Source of the DNA: Blasia pusilla
Taxonomy: Eukaryota; Marchantiophyta; Marchantiopsida; Blasiales
Length of the DNA: 64,000 bases
Direction of reading: 5' to 3'
Assembly: GCA_050084515.1 (NCBI GenBank)
Contig: CM114272.1
Coordinates: 26,908,001-26,972,000, forward strand
Part shown: positions 48,107 through 58,923 of the stretch, piece by piece
Layout: each line of letters opens with the position of its first letter
Position numbering within the stretch: the stretch's first letter is position 1
The notes under the pieces: generated by a model
Told to the model about the DNA's origin: nothing
What the model saw: the letters and a program-made list of their open reading frames with translations, nothing else
The model's database searches: none
Program-made: the position numbers and the translations under genes

Positions 48107-50425
48107 TCACTCGTCATCGGTCGAGAGCTCTTCCAAAATTACTGTCGACCTTGCCCTCCCGATTTTCAGAATTGTGGGAAGTGACGATGGTGTCACTACC
48201 AATGGTGGGTCTGGAACCGGAGGTGTCGGCTTTGGAGGAGAGTTGTACGCCCCAACTAGCCTGTCATAATCTGCCTTTGCCTCTTTGCAAAGGTCAAACA
48301 GTTCCTGCCTTCCCTCAAGGCAGAGAATGTTCCTTCCACTCTACCAGGCGCCTCTGATACTCGCCCTTGAAAGGCCCACTAAGTCGAACACCAAGTCACC
48401 CGGCCTTGAGCAGAGCTCGATGAGCGTTTGCATCAGCGCCGACGACTTTTTCCTTCCTCCAAGTAAGGGGGTACCATTTTCCATGTAAATTCCCGGGGGG
48501 GAATTGTATAAACTATCTAAGGTGTACCCATCCGACATGGATCCACTGGATCGAGGATCTGAAATACTTGGAAGTTGTGCTCGGGCCTTACAAAACAGTA
48601 GACAAAGGAGTGGTCCATCTGCAAAGAAGCAGGTTGGAAAAAATGTCTGCAACAAGAAAGAGCTAATTTCAGTATGCAACAACAAGAAAGGTATACTATC
48701 AGAATGGTGACACAATGTGGAACTCGTTCCCAAAAAACTTTGCTTAACCCTTGAGAACTTAGTTATAGTCCTAACATTGGAGCAACCTGTCAAAGTCCGA
48801 CGGGTTGTTTTACAAGTGTTAGTATTTTTTTTTGCCATGAGCAACCCGTGGGAAGGCGATAGGTTGCTCGCTTAGAGCAGCCCATGGTTGGCTAAGAGCA
48901 ACCCATCGCATTCAGACAGGTTGCATCATTCCAGAAACACAAGGAAAAATCATAAGCACTTGCAACCCGTCGAGTTCCGACGGGTTGCATTCACCCAATG
49001 GAGACTTACGGTAAATTTGCAACCCGTCGCTTTCAGACGGATTGCACCACCGAAGTCTCCAGCTCAGAAAATCCGACGGGTTGCATTCAGAGATGCAACC
49101 CGTCGGAGCAAGACAATTTGGATATAGATTCAGAGCCCTTACCTGAATTTGACTCGTTGCGGATCGGAGTGGGTACTCGTTCTTGATGACCCACGATTGT
49201 GTCGTCCTCCACTTTAGGGACCTCTTGATGCACTGCACGTTGAAGAGCCCGTCCTCACTCCCTCCAATCAAAACCAAGAAATAGCCCCTGTCATTGAGAT
49301 AAGAGTCTGCAAAGGAAAACAGGAGTGCGATCTGGTCATAAGAAAAAGGGACATTCCAGTCTAGGACACCGTCGGACGGATTCTCGTCCGACAAGCGCAA
49401 CTTCGAGGGAAAATAAGCGACGAGGAGATCCATCGCCACCTCCTCGACCTCCCCATGGACAGTCCTAGGAGCGTGCCCGTTTCATTGAAGCTTCCGTCCC
49501 AGCGTTGTCAATTTGTCGATGGCGGGTGTCGACGCTTGGGATCTGAAACTTTTCAGCTCATCCAGAAGATTCGTGCAGTGAATGATGACGCTTGTCCGAG
49601 TCGTTGTTTCTCTATGTCTTCCCAAGGATGATGGAGTGTATTCCACATCCTAGTCTGCTCCTTGGGACAAAGGTGGCGCCTCTCCCTTCCGCTTCTCCCG
49701 AGTCTGCGGTCGGCTTGTTGGGGTCTCTATTACCTCACACTCTGGTGGAATTTTTTTGGCGGAGGACCTGGTCCGACCCTCTCTCCTGGCTCGCCCGGAT
49801 GATTCCGCCTCTCCCCTTGAATTCTCAGCCTCTTTTTGGGAAGACTCGGCATGGGAATTCTTCAATCCCCTCGCCTTGGCTTTGAGACCCGCTGTAGATT
49901 TGTCCTTGGTGGTGATGACCTTGGACACCAACTCTGCTGTCTCGAGGGCTTGCTCCTCCGCATCTCCTTCGAAAAAATCTTCAGGTTGCACAAAATTGGG
50001 GATGTCGTCCCTACCTGCGGCCACTGCATCATAGAGCAGGCATAGATTTTTCTCAGTTATGTCCTGAGGGTCGTTGAAGTCCAGCGAGATCGGGCAATTC
50101 TCCCCCTCCCAGTTGGACATGCTTTGAGCCATCTCCATATCGTACATGGAAAATGTCTCTCCATCAGGCAGAGAAGCGCACAATTTGCAGGCTGCCGGTA
50201 TTTTTTGCCATGTAGCTGCATTCTTACAATGGACGAGGTACCTGACCACCATGCATTGGGTAGCTCTTAGTCGAGATGCATCGGCCTCCTGCTCCTGAAG
50301 ATCTCGCTTCTTCTTTGCGAAATCCCTTTTTTTTGCCTCTATTTCTTCATCAAGGTCTGCCTGAGGGAGGATGTGATCCTTGAACATCGTCTTGAAGCTT
50401 GGGTTTTTTATGGGCTTGTCCCGCA
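48107..50425 (-). pseudogene. ParB-methyltransferase, C-terminal half (E2 copy)
   Basis: Continues from 60711 across the Gypsy-II insertion. The frame 50425-49650 has the charged middle domain (LPQADLDEEIEAKKRDF..., AETFSMYDME-like GETFSMYDMEMAQ) and a Lys/Ser/Glu-rich tail. The frame 49439-48990 has the motif IV region MDLLVAYFPSKLRL and YFLVLIGGSEDG, with a GTAAGG donor after QIQ/R. The last exon (about 48700-48107) has LIELCSRPGDLVFDLVGLSRAS, the SAM-binding motif, and ends in acidic residues before TGA at 48107-48109. The catalytic-position tetrapeptide reads YFPS (DLPS in E1). Frameshifts occur around 48540-48640. Non-functional as it stands. Confidence 0.75.
48785..49110. repeat. Dyad array in E2 methyltransferase intron
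   Basis: Five to six copies of the GCAACCCGTCGG-type dyad (near 48783, 48840, 48898, 48961, 49019 and 49075), in the intron corresponding to 40224-40625 of E1. Confidence 0.85.
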
Positions 50426-51066
50426 TGTCGTGCGCATACACATCGCTACACAACAAACATCGTTGTCACCGAACACACACACAAACACGCATGATCTCAT
50501 GCTAACTCATGGCATCCAAACAACGAGACAAGAAGTACCAAAATATCTCCAATAAAGTAAGATCCAATCTCTCTCTCCACCATCTCACACCATAGCTCTC
50601 AAAGGTGTGCACTCTCTCTTATGTCAAACCAAACCCACTCTCCTAATGAGAGGCTTGGGTTACACTCACAAGGCAAGGTACCATAGCTCCGCCGCCTCAT
50701 GCCAAGAGGTTCAACAAAGAGAGAATGAGCTCTCAAGCTCTCTCTCCTTCAGGTATACCCCTCCCCTCTCGCAAGCTCTCTCCATGGTAACCTATTCTCC
50801 CAAGTCACCTCCTTGGCTCTTGACCTGATGTAGGAGGTCAAGGGCCACTTACAAAAAATAGTAAGTCGATCACATACTCAAAATGGTACTTACCTAAAAT
50901 AGTAAGTTCCTCAATATGGCTCCAAATGAGCCGAAACAAAGGAGAAACCTGCTATCTCACGTTTCCAAGGGCCTCAGCAGGTCACCCTCGACCTACTGGG
51001 CGTGTCCTCCACTACTCATGAAGGCGCTCTATTAGATCTCACCGATCTATCCTAAAAGACGTGACA
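50426..51066 (-). repeat. Gypsy-II 3' LTR
   Basis: ~641 bp, TGTCGTGCGC...AGACGTGACA, with short inverted tips TGTC/GACA. It is made of block A (50426-50552) and block B (50553-51066). Block B matches the right LTR (60198-60710) almost perfectly, which implies a recent insertion. Confidence 0.9.
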
Positions 51067-51068
51067 AC

Positions 51069-51193
51069 TGTCGTGCGCATACACATCGCTACACAACATA
51101 CATCGCTCACCGAACACACACACAAACATGCATGATCCCATGCTAACTCATGGCATCCAAACAACGAGACAAGAAGTACCAAAATATCTCCAA
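51069..51193 (-). repeat. Second copy of LTR block A
   Basis: Near-identical to 50426-50552 but outside the LTR, followed by the C-rich tract 'cgcccccctagctgg' (on the minus strand a G-rich, polypurine-like run). Gypsy-I has the same arrangement. Confidence 0.9.
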
Positions 51194-51374
51194 TCGCCCC
51201 CCTAGCTGGTGGTTAGGTCCCTCTAACTCCAGATAGCCATCTATCCCTACTTACCATGACATACATCTCTCGGACGCTAAGAGCAAGAAGGCCGGGTGCT
51301 CATGTGGCCCCATCGTTAGTCGCCTCCTTGTCATCCATGTCACAGACACAAGTCGGAATGTAGAACTACCTTCT

Positions 51375-53099
51375 CTATGTACATCTGGGACACATCCATC
51401 GTCCCTGAGGAACCCTGGTGAGAGGTGGCGTCAAACATGCCATATGCCATCCTCTCGAACACCCATCACAGACTAGCATCGTGGCCGCACCACGGGCAGA
51501 ACCACACAACATACAACGCAAGCCTGCAGGAACTACTGCTGAGCTCGGATCTAATGTACCATCAATGTTAGGAAGGTGACATGGCGCACAATTACGCACA
51601 TGGTCCTTCCATACCATACCATCGCGTCCCTCCAGCAAGAGAACACCCGATGGCAAAATGTCACGCACTCTCAGGATAGTGCGCCCTGCAGTCACATCCA
51701 ACGTCGTCGGTGCCATCTGCTGCAAGTAGACATAATCTCCCTGATGAAACCTCCGGATAGTTGGTCGATAACCACCACCCCGAATAGTCGCATAGCTCAA
51801 CGTATCCCGATGTTGTGCAATCGCCAAGTTCTCGAACGCCATGGGCATCACTCTCCGAAATAACTCAGCCCTCTGAGAACATGCTCGCACCCATATATCT
51901 GGGTCATCAAGGTTCGACACCTCACCAGCATCTCGACGAATGGCCGCAGGAAAATCTGGCTCTCGGCCATAAAGTAGCAAGTACGGTGAAAAAGACGCTA
52001 AGGATGCTTGCCTGCTGAATCTGTATCCCATCGCCAACCATGGCAACTGGAGGTCCCAATCTCTTAGGTGACCTCTCTGCAAGCCATACTTGCCTAAACC
52101 CCTCTTCACTGTCTGCCCAACTCTCTCCGCTAATCCATCCGCCTCGGGATGATCTCGCGAAGTCGTGCGGTGGTCGATCAACGCCTGATCACACAAGGCC
52201 TGGAACTCACCGCGAAACTCGGTACCCTGGTCTGTCAACACCTCAACCGATGTGCCATAATGACTCAGCACTCTGTCAAGGAAGGCATAAGCTACTCCCT
52301 CACTCGCTTTGTCAGCTAATGCAACCAACTCGATCCACTTCGAGAAGTGCTCGACCATCACCAACACATAACGACTGTGACGCTCCGTCAAGGGCAAAGG
52401 TCCTGCAAAATCCAAACTCCATCTATACCCTAAGCCCATGATCGGTAACGGATGCAATTGTGGAGTCGGAGCATTGAACGATGCTCGGACTCGATCACAC
52501 ACCATGCACCTGGCAACAAACTGCTGAACGTCAGTCTGCATGCCTCGCCACCAATACTGAATCTGGAGCAAGCTGTATGTCCGCTTCACCCCAAAGTGAC
52601 CCAACTCCTCGTGGGCATGTTGCACTAGTCCTGCTCTTTGCAAAGGATGCGGCACTATGCGTACTGTGCCATCCTCCCAAACCCTCAAAACATGTGTCCC
52701 CTCCCAACGGAACCGTCTGGCCCGCTGTAGGATCTGATCCCGCTCTCTAGCATCCATGGTGCTTGCAACGCTGTCAGTACGAAGGTACTCCAAGACTACT
52801 CCATCATCATGAATATCTCGGCCACTTGTCATGTCCTCACTGGCCTCGGGATCCAAGGACTCTCCACTAGACCTCACCATCGAAGTCTCCACACTTTGGC
52901 TCTCCATAGCCAACATACCTAAATAGGCTGACGCGTGCCATCCTGGCACCGACTCCTCATCACTCTCTCCATGCCATCGAGCTCCAGTCGCATCTCGCCG
53001 ACTCGGGCATGGGTTACGACTCAACCCATCATCGCATCCTGGTTGAGCGCCCCAGTCTATGTACCACCGAAAATCATACTTCGCAACAACAGAGCCCAT
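51375..53099 (-). CDS. Gypsy-II integrase with C-terminal PHD finger
   Basis: Intact 574-codon frame. Residues 1-30 are the end of RNase H (DDGLSRNP). The zinc-binding HHCC domain has H163, H168, C198 and C201 (HEELGHFG...CMVC). The catalytic core has D230 (SLDFAGPL), D290 (LTDQGTEF) and E325 (ADGLAERVG), the normal gypsy spacing. A GPF/Y-like tail (ILPSGVLLLEGRDG) follows. Residues 529-573 form a complete C4HC3 PHD finger: C529, C532, C544, C547, H552, C555, C570 and C573, with CDGC, GWH and the W-M-C of W568/C570. Integrase inserts the cDNA. PHD fingers usually read the histone H3 tail, so it may steer insertion, replacing the chromodomain of chromoviruses (inference). Confidence 0.93.
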   Translation of the reverse strand: MGSVVAKYDFRWYIDWGAQPGCDDGLSRNPCPSRRDATGARWHGESDEESVPGWHASAYLGMLAMESQSVETSMVRSSGESLDPEASEDMTSGRDIHDDGVVLEYLRTDSVASTMDARERDQILQRARRFRWEGTHVLRVWEDGTVRIVPHPLQRAGLVQHAHEELGHFGVKRTYSLLQIQYWWRGMQTDVQQFVARCMVCDRVRASFNAPTPQLHPLPIMGLGYRWSLDFAGPLPLTERHSRYVLVMVEHFSKWIELVALADKASEGVAYAFLDRVLSHYGTSVEVLTDQGTEFRGEFQALCDQALIDHRTTSRDHPEADGLAERVGQTVKRGLGKYGLQRGHLRDWDLQLPWLAMGYRFSRQASLASFSPYLLLYGREPDFPAAIRRDAGEVSNLDDPDIWVRACSQRAELFRRVMPMAFENLAIAQHRDTLSYATIRGGGYRPTIRRFHQGDYVYLQQMAPTTLDVTAGRTILRVRDILPSGVLLLEGRDGMVWKDHVRNCAPCHLPNIDGTLDPSSAVVPAGLRCMLCGSARGAATMLVCDGCSRGWHMACLTPPLTRVPQGRWMCPRCT

Positions 53100-53129
53100 C
53101 TCAAGCTTCCTGTAAGCAGCCGGACTCCA

Positions 53130-53452
53130 TCAACCACTTGAGTGGTTGATGATTAGTGATGATGGTAAAGGGTTTCCGAATAAGTAACACTGAAATGCGC
53201 CGACAGCCCCACACATGACCAAGCACTCACCCTCATAAAGTTGTACTTTGCCTCTCATCACGTTGTTCGAGCGGCTAGCGTAAGCCACCCTGAACTCTCT
53301 ACCCTCATCATCATCTTTGGGTGAGCACCGCCCAAGCCCCAACATGCTCCAATCATGTGCAATTGGAAAGGACGCCCGATCGGTCTCCTTAAAGACGCCA
53401 ACTTTGTCCTGAGCAATCGAAATGCTCGCTCTCGCTCATCCTCTAGTGCCAC
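53130..53452 (-). pseudogene. Gypsy-II RNase H
   Basis: Two overlapping frames. 53452-53258 begins with the RT/RNase H connection (ALEDERERAFRLLRTKL). 53345-53130 contains FRVAYASRSNNVMRGKVQLYEGECLVM, the gypsy RNase H 'YASR..N..E..Y...E.E.LA' block. A frameshift near 53330 separates them, and about 30 bp with a stop (near 53100-53130) separates it from the integrase frame. Confidence 0.85.
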
Positions 53453-54323
53453 TCGTGATCCACTTTGGTCAGCAAGGTCAGCGGCTTCGCAATCGAACTG
53501 AATCCCTTGACGTATCGTCGATAGAAGTTCGCCAATCCCATGAATGCACGAACACGGCTCACATCTGTAGGGCGTGGAATGCGTGAGATAGCCTCTACCT
53601 TTGTCTGCTGAACACCAAGGCCCCCTGGGTATATCGTATGACCCAAGTACTCAATCTGGTTGTAGAAGAACTTGCACTTGCCTGGATGTAGCTTCAGCCC
53701 ATGTAATTGCAATCGTCAAAAAACCTCCTCTAGATGTTGCTCATGCTCCTCAACCATGGCGCTAAAGACTACGATGTCATCAATATAACACCTAGCAAAA
53801 TCGAGACCAGCCAAGATCCTATCCATGACCCTCTGAAACTCAGCCGGGGCATTCTTTAACCCAAATGGTAAGAACCGCCACTGATACAAACAATCCTTCC
53901 CGTGAGGATCGATGCCCCAAAATGCCGTCTTCACTTTTGTCCTCCAATCGATGGCGGTGATGGTATCCGACTCATAAATCAATGAATCAAGACCTTTGCG
54001 TGACCAATCGTATCAAAGATCTCCTCAGGGGTGGGCATGGTATACCTATCGGACTTCGTCTGCCGATTGATAGGTCGGTAATCCCCACACATCCGCCTAT
54101 CCGTCCAGTTGCCATGCACATCCTTCTTGGCGGGCATGACAGTGGCAGATGCATACTCCCCATGCGACATCCCCACTAGTCCTGCTCCGACCAAGTCCTG
54201 GCTCCTACTTTGAATCAGAGCCCTCTCCATATCACTGTACTTGTAGGGTGGTCGGAAGATCGGCATATCACTCGACAACTCAATGCGGATCCCCGGTCCC
54301 TTCAGCGTACCCAAATCCTCCAT
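53443..54323 (-). pseudogene. Gypsy-II reverse transcriptase
   Basis: Three frames. 54323-53979 has the fingers region (FRPPYKYSDMERALI, SATVMPAKKD, RMCGDYRPINRQT). 53982-53716 has VKTAFWGID, FLPFGLKNAPAEFQRVMD and the catalytic CYIDDIVVFS. 53712-53443 has the thumb (GLKLHPGKCKFF, YLGHTI, RVRAFMGLANFYRRYVKGF). The first catalytic region, normally LDLxSGYHQ, is disrupted at the 53980 frame break, where a few residues are missing. A stop near 53715 also breaks the chain. RT would copy the element RNA to cDNA; this copy is probably dead. Confidence 0.92.
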
Positions 54324-54749
54324 GCTAAATGCAAAGCGGCTCTATAACTCTGGCGATGTATTCGGCGCCGCTCTCCTCCTGTCAACTTAGGGCCCATATC
54401 GGCTCCCAAGTCTCCATCGTGACTACGGTAGGACTCTCCGGCGCGGGTATCGGTGGTTGCTATGGTGCAACCCCGTCTCGAACAACAACACTCGGCCGCT
54501 CTCCTACAGCCAACTGCAAACTTTGATCTCCTCCACGTGCAGTGCCCGAAACCATGCTCGATGCTGTGGCTATCATCTCCTTGCGTACCTTCAAAACATC
54601 CCAAGAAGTCCAAGGGTGTCTCTTCCGATCTCCCGTGGTGCGTAGATCTCCTCGGGTCTCGCCCCCAACCACTGCCTTCACCGTCTCGGTAGGCATGGGG
54701 CTCACCAACGCAACCGCTGTGATCTGTCGCGATCTCATACGACGCTGGT

Positions 54750-55722
54750 CAGCCACTCCCAAGCTGAGGATCCATGTCAAGCAGTTCAAGTCCATCGCCT
54801 GACCCAAGACATGACGTCGTGATGCCTCTAACACTGATAGTACTGCCGTCACTCCTGTGGGAAATCCCATCGCTCGCTCTCTCTCGTCGGCGTTGGGCTC
54901 GACCAACCGCTGAACCTGGTCATCCCAAACCAAGCCAGGATCGGCCTCCTTGTATGCATAGGAAGCGGGAAAACTCACAAACGTGGGCAAGGCTGCCCGC
55001 GGCCTGCCTACCCTGTTGACCAGTGTCAGCGGTGGTCGATCATCGTGCCTCATTGCCTGTGATCGACGACCTGGATCCAGAATGGAATCCACTAACAAAG
55101 GGGAGGGGCGCTCCACTCTTGCATACACCCTCCATAACACCGCATGGGGCACCAAGTTGGTCCACCATAGACGCGGGCGATGGGCTCTAGAACCTACACT
55201 CACCGCATCCAAGAACACTGCTGGGCCGATCCAAGCACGCACCTGATGAGCATTCGTCACAACCCGTGACCTGGAGTCTCCTAAGATCGGCACATTCTCC
55301 GAATGTAGGTTGGGAGAACGAGAGGCGGTGCTCTGCAGAATCGCCGTAAGACCCTCAACATCTCCCAAAACAACCTGGACCGAGTGTCACCAACCCCTGC
55401 CTCGTCAAAGACTCAATTGGTACGACATGGCCAATCGGCAATGACAAATCAATAGTCCCTACCGCTCTAAGTCCTGCGCCCCAACAACAAAATATCCTCG
55501 TTAGGGAACTCGGTACCCTTCAGACATGGACTTGCAGACAATAAGTCGGGGAAACGAGGCGTAATTGCGCCACATGTCGTAGTGAGACGCGCCCGCAACA
55601 TCATCACTCTCCACATACAGTGCTTCTGTACTCGCACTCGCCTGCAAAACAACGGCTAACCCGGTGCTAATCCCTCCAAAGAGATCTAACACTCGAATAC
55701 CCTCCTCCGGGTACACCACACA
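54750..55722 (-). pseudogene. Retrotransposon-borne C5-cytosine DNA methyltransferase (DNMT3-like)
   Basis: Motifs appear in canonical order. Motif I RVLDLFGGISTGL at 55692-55657 (SAM binding), then YVESDDVAG. Motif IV VIADWPCR at about 55445-55422 has the catalytic Pro-Cys (PC codons 55430-55425), followed by DTRSRLFWEMLRVL. In the frame starting at 55368: motif VI ENVPILGDSR (residues 24-33), motif VIII GSRAHRPRLWWTNL (59-72), motif IX region ERERAMGFPTGVT (162-174) and motif X RRHVLGQAMDL (184-194). The order and the late 'ERxxGFP..T' and 'R..LG.A' blocks resemble DNMT3, not the permuted plant DRMs. It lies between protease and RT. Frameshifts around 55500 and 55370, and a TGA within the motif IV frame, inactivate it. 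Confidence 0.88.
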
Positions 55723-55829
55723 ATGGGTATGGTATCCAGGGTGTCATCGTAGCACTCCTGCTACCTCGGGTTCCTCGGACCCGTCACGCTCAGTGCAAAC
55801 GCCTCGCTCCACGCGATGCGCTGACGTGC

Positions 55830-56442
55830 TCATCCGCCAATCGTTGAAGCTCCTCGGCCCGAGCCCCACAGCGGCACTCTCCTCCACGGAATGATGCGGC
55901 TACCATAACACTCCTCTCCATAGAAATGTCGAGGAACGGGAGTATCCTCTGCATGGACATGTCCCTCAATCAAATCACTAGGCCAAGTGATGGCACTGCT
56001 AAATGCTGCTAAGGTCGCCATCTCTCCTGGCCGTTGCTCGATCACTGCACCTGTGAATCGAACGGGTAATGAGCTAAGGCGCCCATCACCAAACTGCCAT
56101 CCGAGTCTGTAGGACGCTGACTGCTCCCAGTAATCCAGGGAAAATCCCATCGGGTATAACACTGCTCCACCAACCAAGACGTCGTGAGGACTGATCGATC
56201 ACTATCGCTTGGCGCGCACCACGGACTCATCTGTAGGATGTCTCGAGCGAATCCTCACCACGACCTCCTGTCGGATGATATACTGTGTGGTACTCGCTCC
56301 ACCCAAGGATGTTTGTATCCGGAATGGAAAACGCTCCACATCGGCTCTCGTCAAGCCCAATCCTCTGAATGACGCTTTCCCCAACATCAAGGGTTGCGCT
56401 CGAATCAACAAGACGCTGCGGACTAAAAAGCTCTACCTCCAA
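55830..56442 (-). pseudogene. Gypsy-II aspartic protease region
   Basis: RLVDSSAT at about 56412-56390 resembles the retropepsin active site (V/I)DSGA(T/S). After a one-base frame change the chain continues LMLGKASFRGLGLTR, typical of the residues following the catalytic Asp in plant gypsy proteases. The next frame (56177-55830) has VGGAVLYPMGFSLDYWEQSASYRLGW, conserved with Gypsy-I (43543-43304). Protease would process the Gag-Pol polyprotein. Confidence 0.7.
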
Positions 56443-57350
56443 GACTCACCAACCTGGAAGACCTCTCTCGGTTATCCAGCAACACAACACCATGAGAAGC
56501 CATGGCACGCTCTATCGCGGGTCTAGCGGGCATCTCCGCCATCCTAGCAACCGCGACTGCCATGAATTGCGTGGGCGGCCCGAGCATCCGCTCCAAGGCC
56601 AGGTCCATCACCTCCTCTGCAATCACCTCAACGTGATGCAAGAACTCCAACTCGCTCACATAGTGAAGCGGCCAGCCGAAAAAGCCTCGACGGGGCGTAC
56701 CCCCAACGTCACAACATCGAAGCAGAAAATAAAGGAGTGCGGTACACAACGGTGGCCGCCCCAACAACGTGCTTTCGACACATGCCCCTCCCGAGCATCA
56801 ACAATAGGAGTCGCCTTTTCGCTTCTCCCATCGCCCTCGTGCCGCACACCAACAACATTACCAACTCTCCGGGAACTTTGATGAGGACCCATCGATGGGG
56901 TCCTCATCGCTTCGACAACAACGTGAAAGGCGAGGAAGCCTAGTCGTTTCCGGCTTCCCCTCGTTGTGGATCCAACTCTGCGGTTGCTCCACGCATCACA
57001 ACTGCGGCGGCCTCCATCTGGGCAACCCCGCACATCCATCCAGGATCCTCCAGATCTCCGGCTGCTCCATATGATGTCGATGCCACGGATCCGGCATCGG
57101 GTAACCTCAATGCCATAGCGGCAATCGCTCCCTGAGTCGCCAGATCGGCGACCATCCCACCTCACGTCCGCATCTCCCTCGGCGCGCGTCTAGGTGGTGG
57201 TACTCTACCTCGCCCACGGCAGCTCCACCACCCTTTCGGGCAACTCTAGCTCCTCGTTTTCAACGGACCACAGTGCACGATCTCTAGGCCCACCCGGACC
57301 GGCTACTTGCTCTGGTGCCCTCTCTGGCCCTCGGTCCGGACGTAACTCAG
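56443..57350 (-). pseudogene. Gag-protease linker region
   Basis: Coding-like but broken. The frame 56767-56423 has EVIAEEVMDLALERMLGPP, MPARPAIERAMASHGVVLLDNR, matched in Gypsy-I at 43960-43658 (PARPAIEQAIITQDVVLLDNR). Conservation between the two elements shows it was once coding. No recognised domain apart from its position between the zinc knuckles and protease. Confidence 0.65.
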
Positions 57351-57363
57351 GATGTAAACTAAA

Positions 57364-58341
57364 ACATCTGGCGCGTGTATGACCATACCTCTGACAATAG
57401 TCACATTGATAACCTCCTGGTGCAGCACCATCTCCTCCTCCATGCTGAGGCACACGTCCATGACCCTGACGAGTGCAATCGCGCTGATGATGGGCTCCAC
57501 CACATGACCAACAAGTAATAGTAGGCGGCTGCTGCTGAGCCGCATATGAAGGCGCAGGTCTCTATGGCACGGCCTCCCGGTATCCTCCCTGAGCTCGTGG
57601 TGCCAGAGTCGACCTATCTCGGAGTCCACGTTCTTTGCCGCATGGTGGTGGAGACAATCGTGGATCGCTCTCGCCAGAACCCATGGTGGCTACGCTTTCC
57701 TCCGCCATGTTGCGCTCAATGTTCTCGACGGTCCTAAAAACATCTCTCAACGTAGGGGAGGTGTTCATAAGAGGCACCCCCTCCCGCACCTGTGTCCGCA
57801 GGGTCAGGTCCAGCATCGCGTACCATGACTGGATAGCCTGAGCCTCTGTCACCCCCTAAGTGACGTTGATCAACCGGCGCAAGCGAGTGTAAGCCTCACG
57901 CAAACTCTCACCCGGTCGCCTCTAGAAGTCGTGGATGCTCCGCAACTTCTCCGTCCGTACCCCCTGGTAGCTCGCCCTTAACTCAGCAAAGAACTCAACC
58001 ACAGGGTTGAACCTGGGACAAACCCGACTAGACGGTGCAACTGCTCCCGTGCGAGTGACTCCTCCTAAAACGTCACAAGTGGAAGAGGCAGTAGCCTCTC
58101 TTGACTCCTCCTCCTCATCTGGGAATGGCTCCGTCCATGACACATAATGTGGGTCATAGTAGAGCCTCCACGCCTCGATCTCACATGCATATCTCTGAGA
58201 GAACTCATGGTAATCGTCCATGGGCGCCCCCTCTAAATGCTGGAACATACCATTCCATGCTGTAAATGGGTTGAACTCTCTAGAGTTCCTGGCCCAGTGG
58301 GAGTCGCACCAACTCCTAAACTCTGCTATAAAATCGTGCAA
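57364..58341 (-). pseudogene. Gypsy-II Gag with two zinc knuckles
   Basis: The frame 58341-57922 has the retrotransposon Gag core (FRSWCDSHWARNSREFNPFTAWNGMF... and SYQGVRTEKLRSIHDF). It continues through two in-frame stops (near 57920 and 57857) into TEAQAIQSWYAMLDLTLRTQVREG. A basic linker leads to two zinc knuckles: CWSCGGAHHQRDC (57513-57475; C-x2-C-x3-HH-x3-C, non-standard spacing) and CDYCQRYGHTRARC (57405-57364; exact C-x2-C-x4-H-x4-C). These bind the RNA during packaging. Confidence 0.88.
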
Positions 58342-58923
58342 CTCAATCGTGCCCTCTCACACTGAAAACCTCACGCGGTCCTCTACCGGTGGTCGTCCAT
58401 CTCAGACGCCCAACTGGTAGGACCACTCACAACGTGTGGCGATGTGCTCACAAACTCCTCTACACCCTCGCCCTCGTATGACGATGACACAGAAGGAGGT
58501 CGAGGTGGTCCCTCACGTGGAGACCCTCGGAACCTCGCGCCACTCCGCGTAAAACCTCTAGAGCTACTCTCGGGTTCACCACCTCGCCTCTCAAAGTCCC
58601 GAACGGACTCCGTGATGACCCTCGTGCCCCTCTCACCTGATCACTCTCAACCTCATGAGGAATCCCTCAATCACTCATCCCAAACATGCGGAACTCGATC
58701 TACACTCTCTCTCCCCGAGACGTGTAACGTGCGGCAACACGCGGCGTGGTGCGGCAAATCGACCAAGCTATCATCTCATCGACAACCTACCCTCAACTCC
58801 GGACATCCCACACAGGTCTATGTCCCCTAGACCACATACATAAATGATGCTCTCAGCATCCACACACCCAATATCCCCAAATAAATCCCATAATCCCTCA
58901 CACGTGTAGGGTAAAGGACCACA

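Noticed and set aside
52040-52750. Plus-strand frames across the integrase
   Set aside because: Antisense shadows of the intact 574-codon minus-strand integrase.
55501-55722. Plant DRM-type (rearranged) methyltransferase
   Set aside because: DRM enzymes have motifs VI-X before motif I. Here the order is I, IV, VI, VIII, IX, X, so DNMT3-like is the better label.
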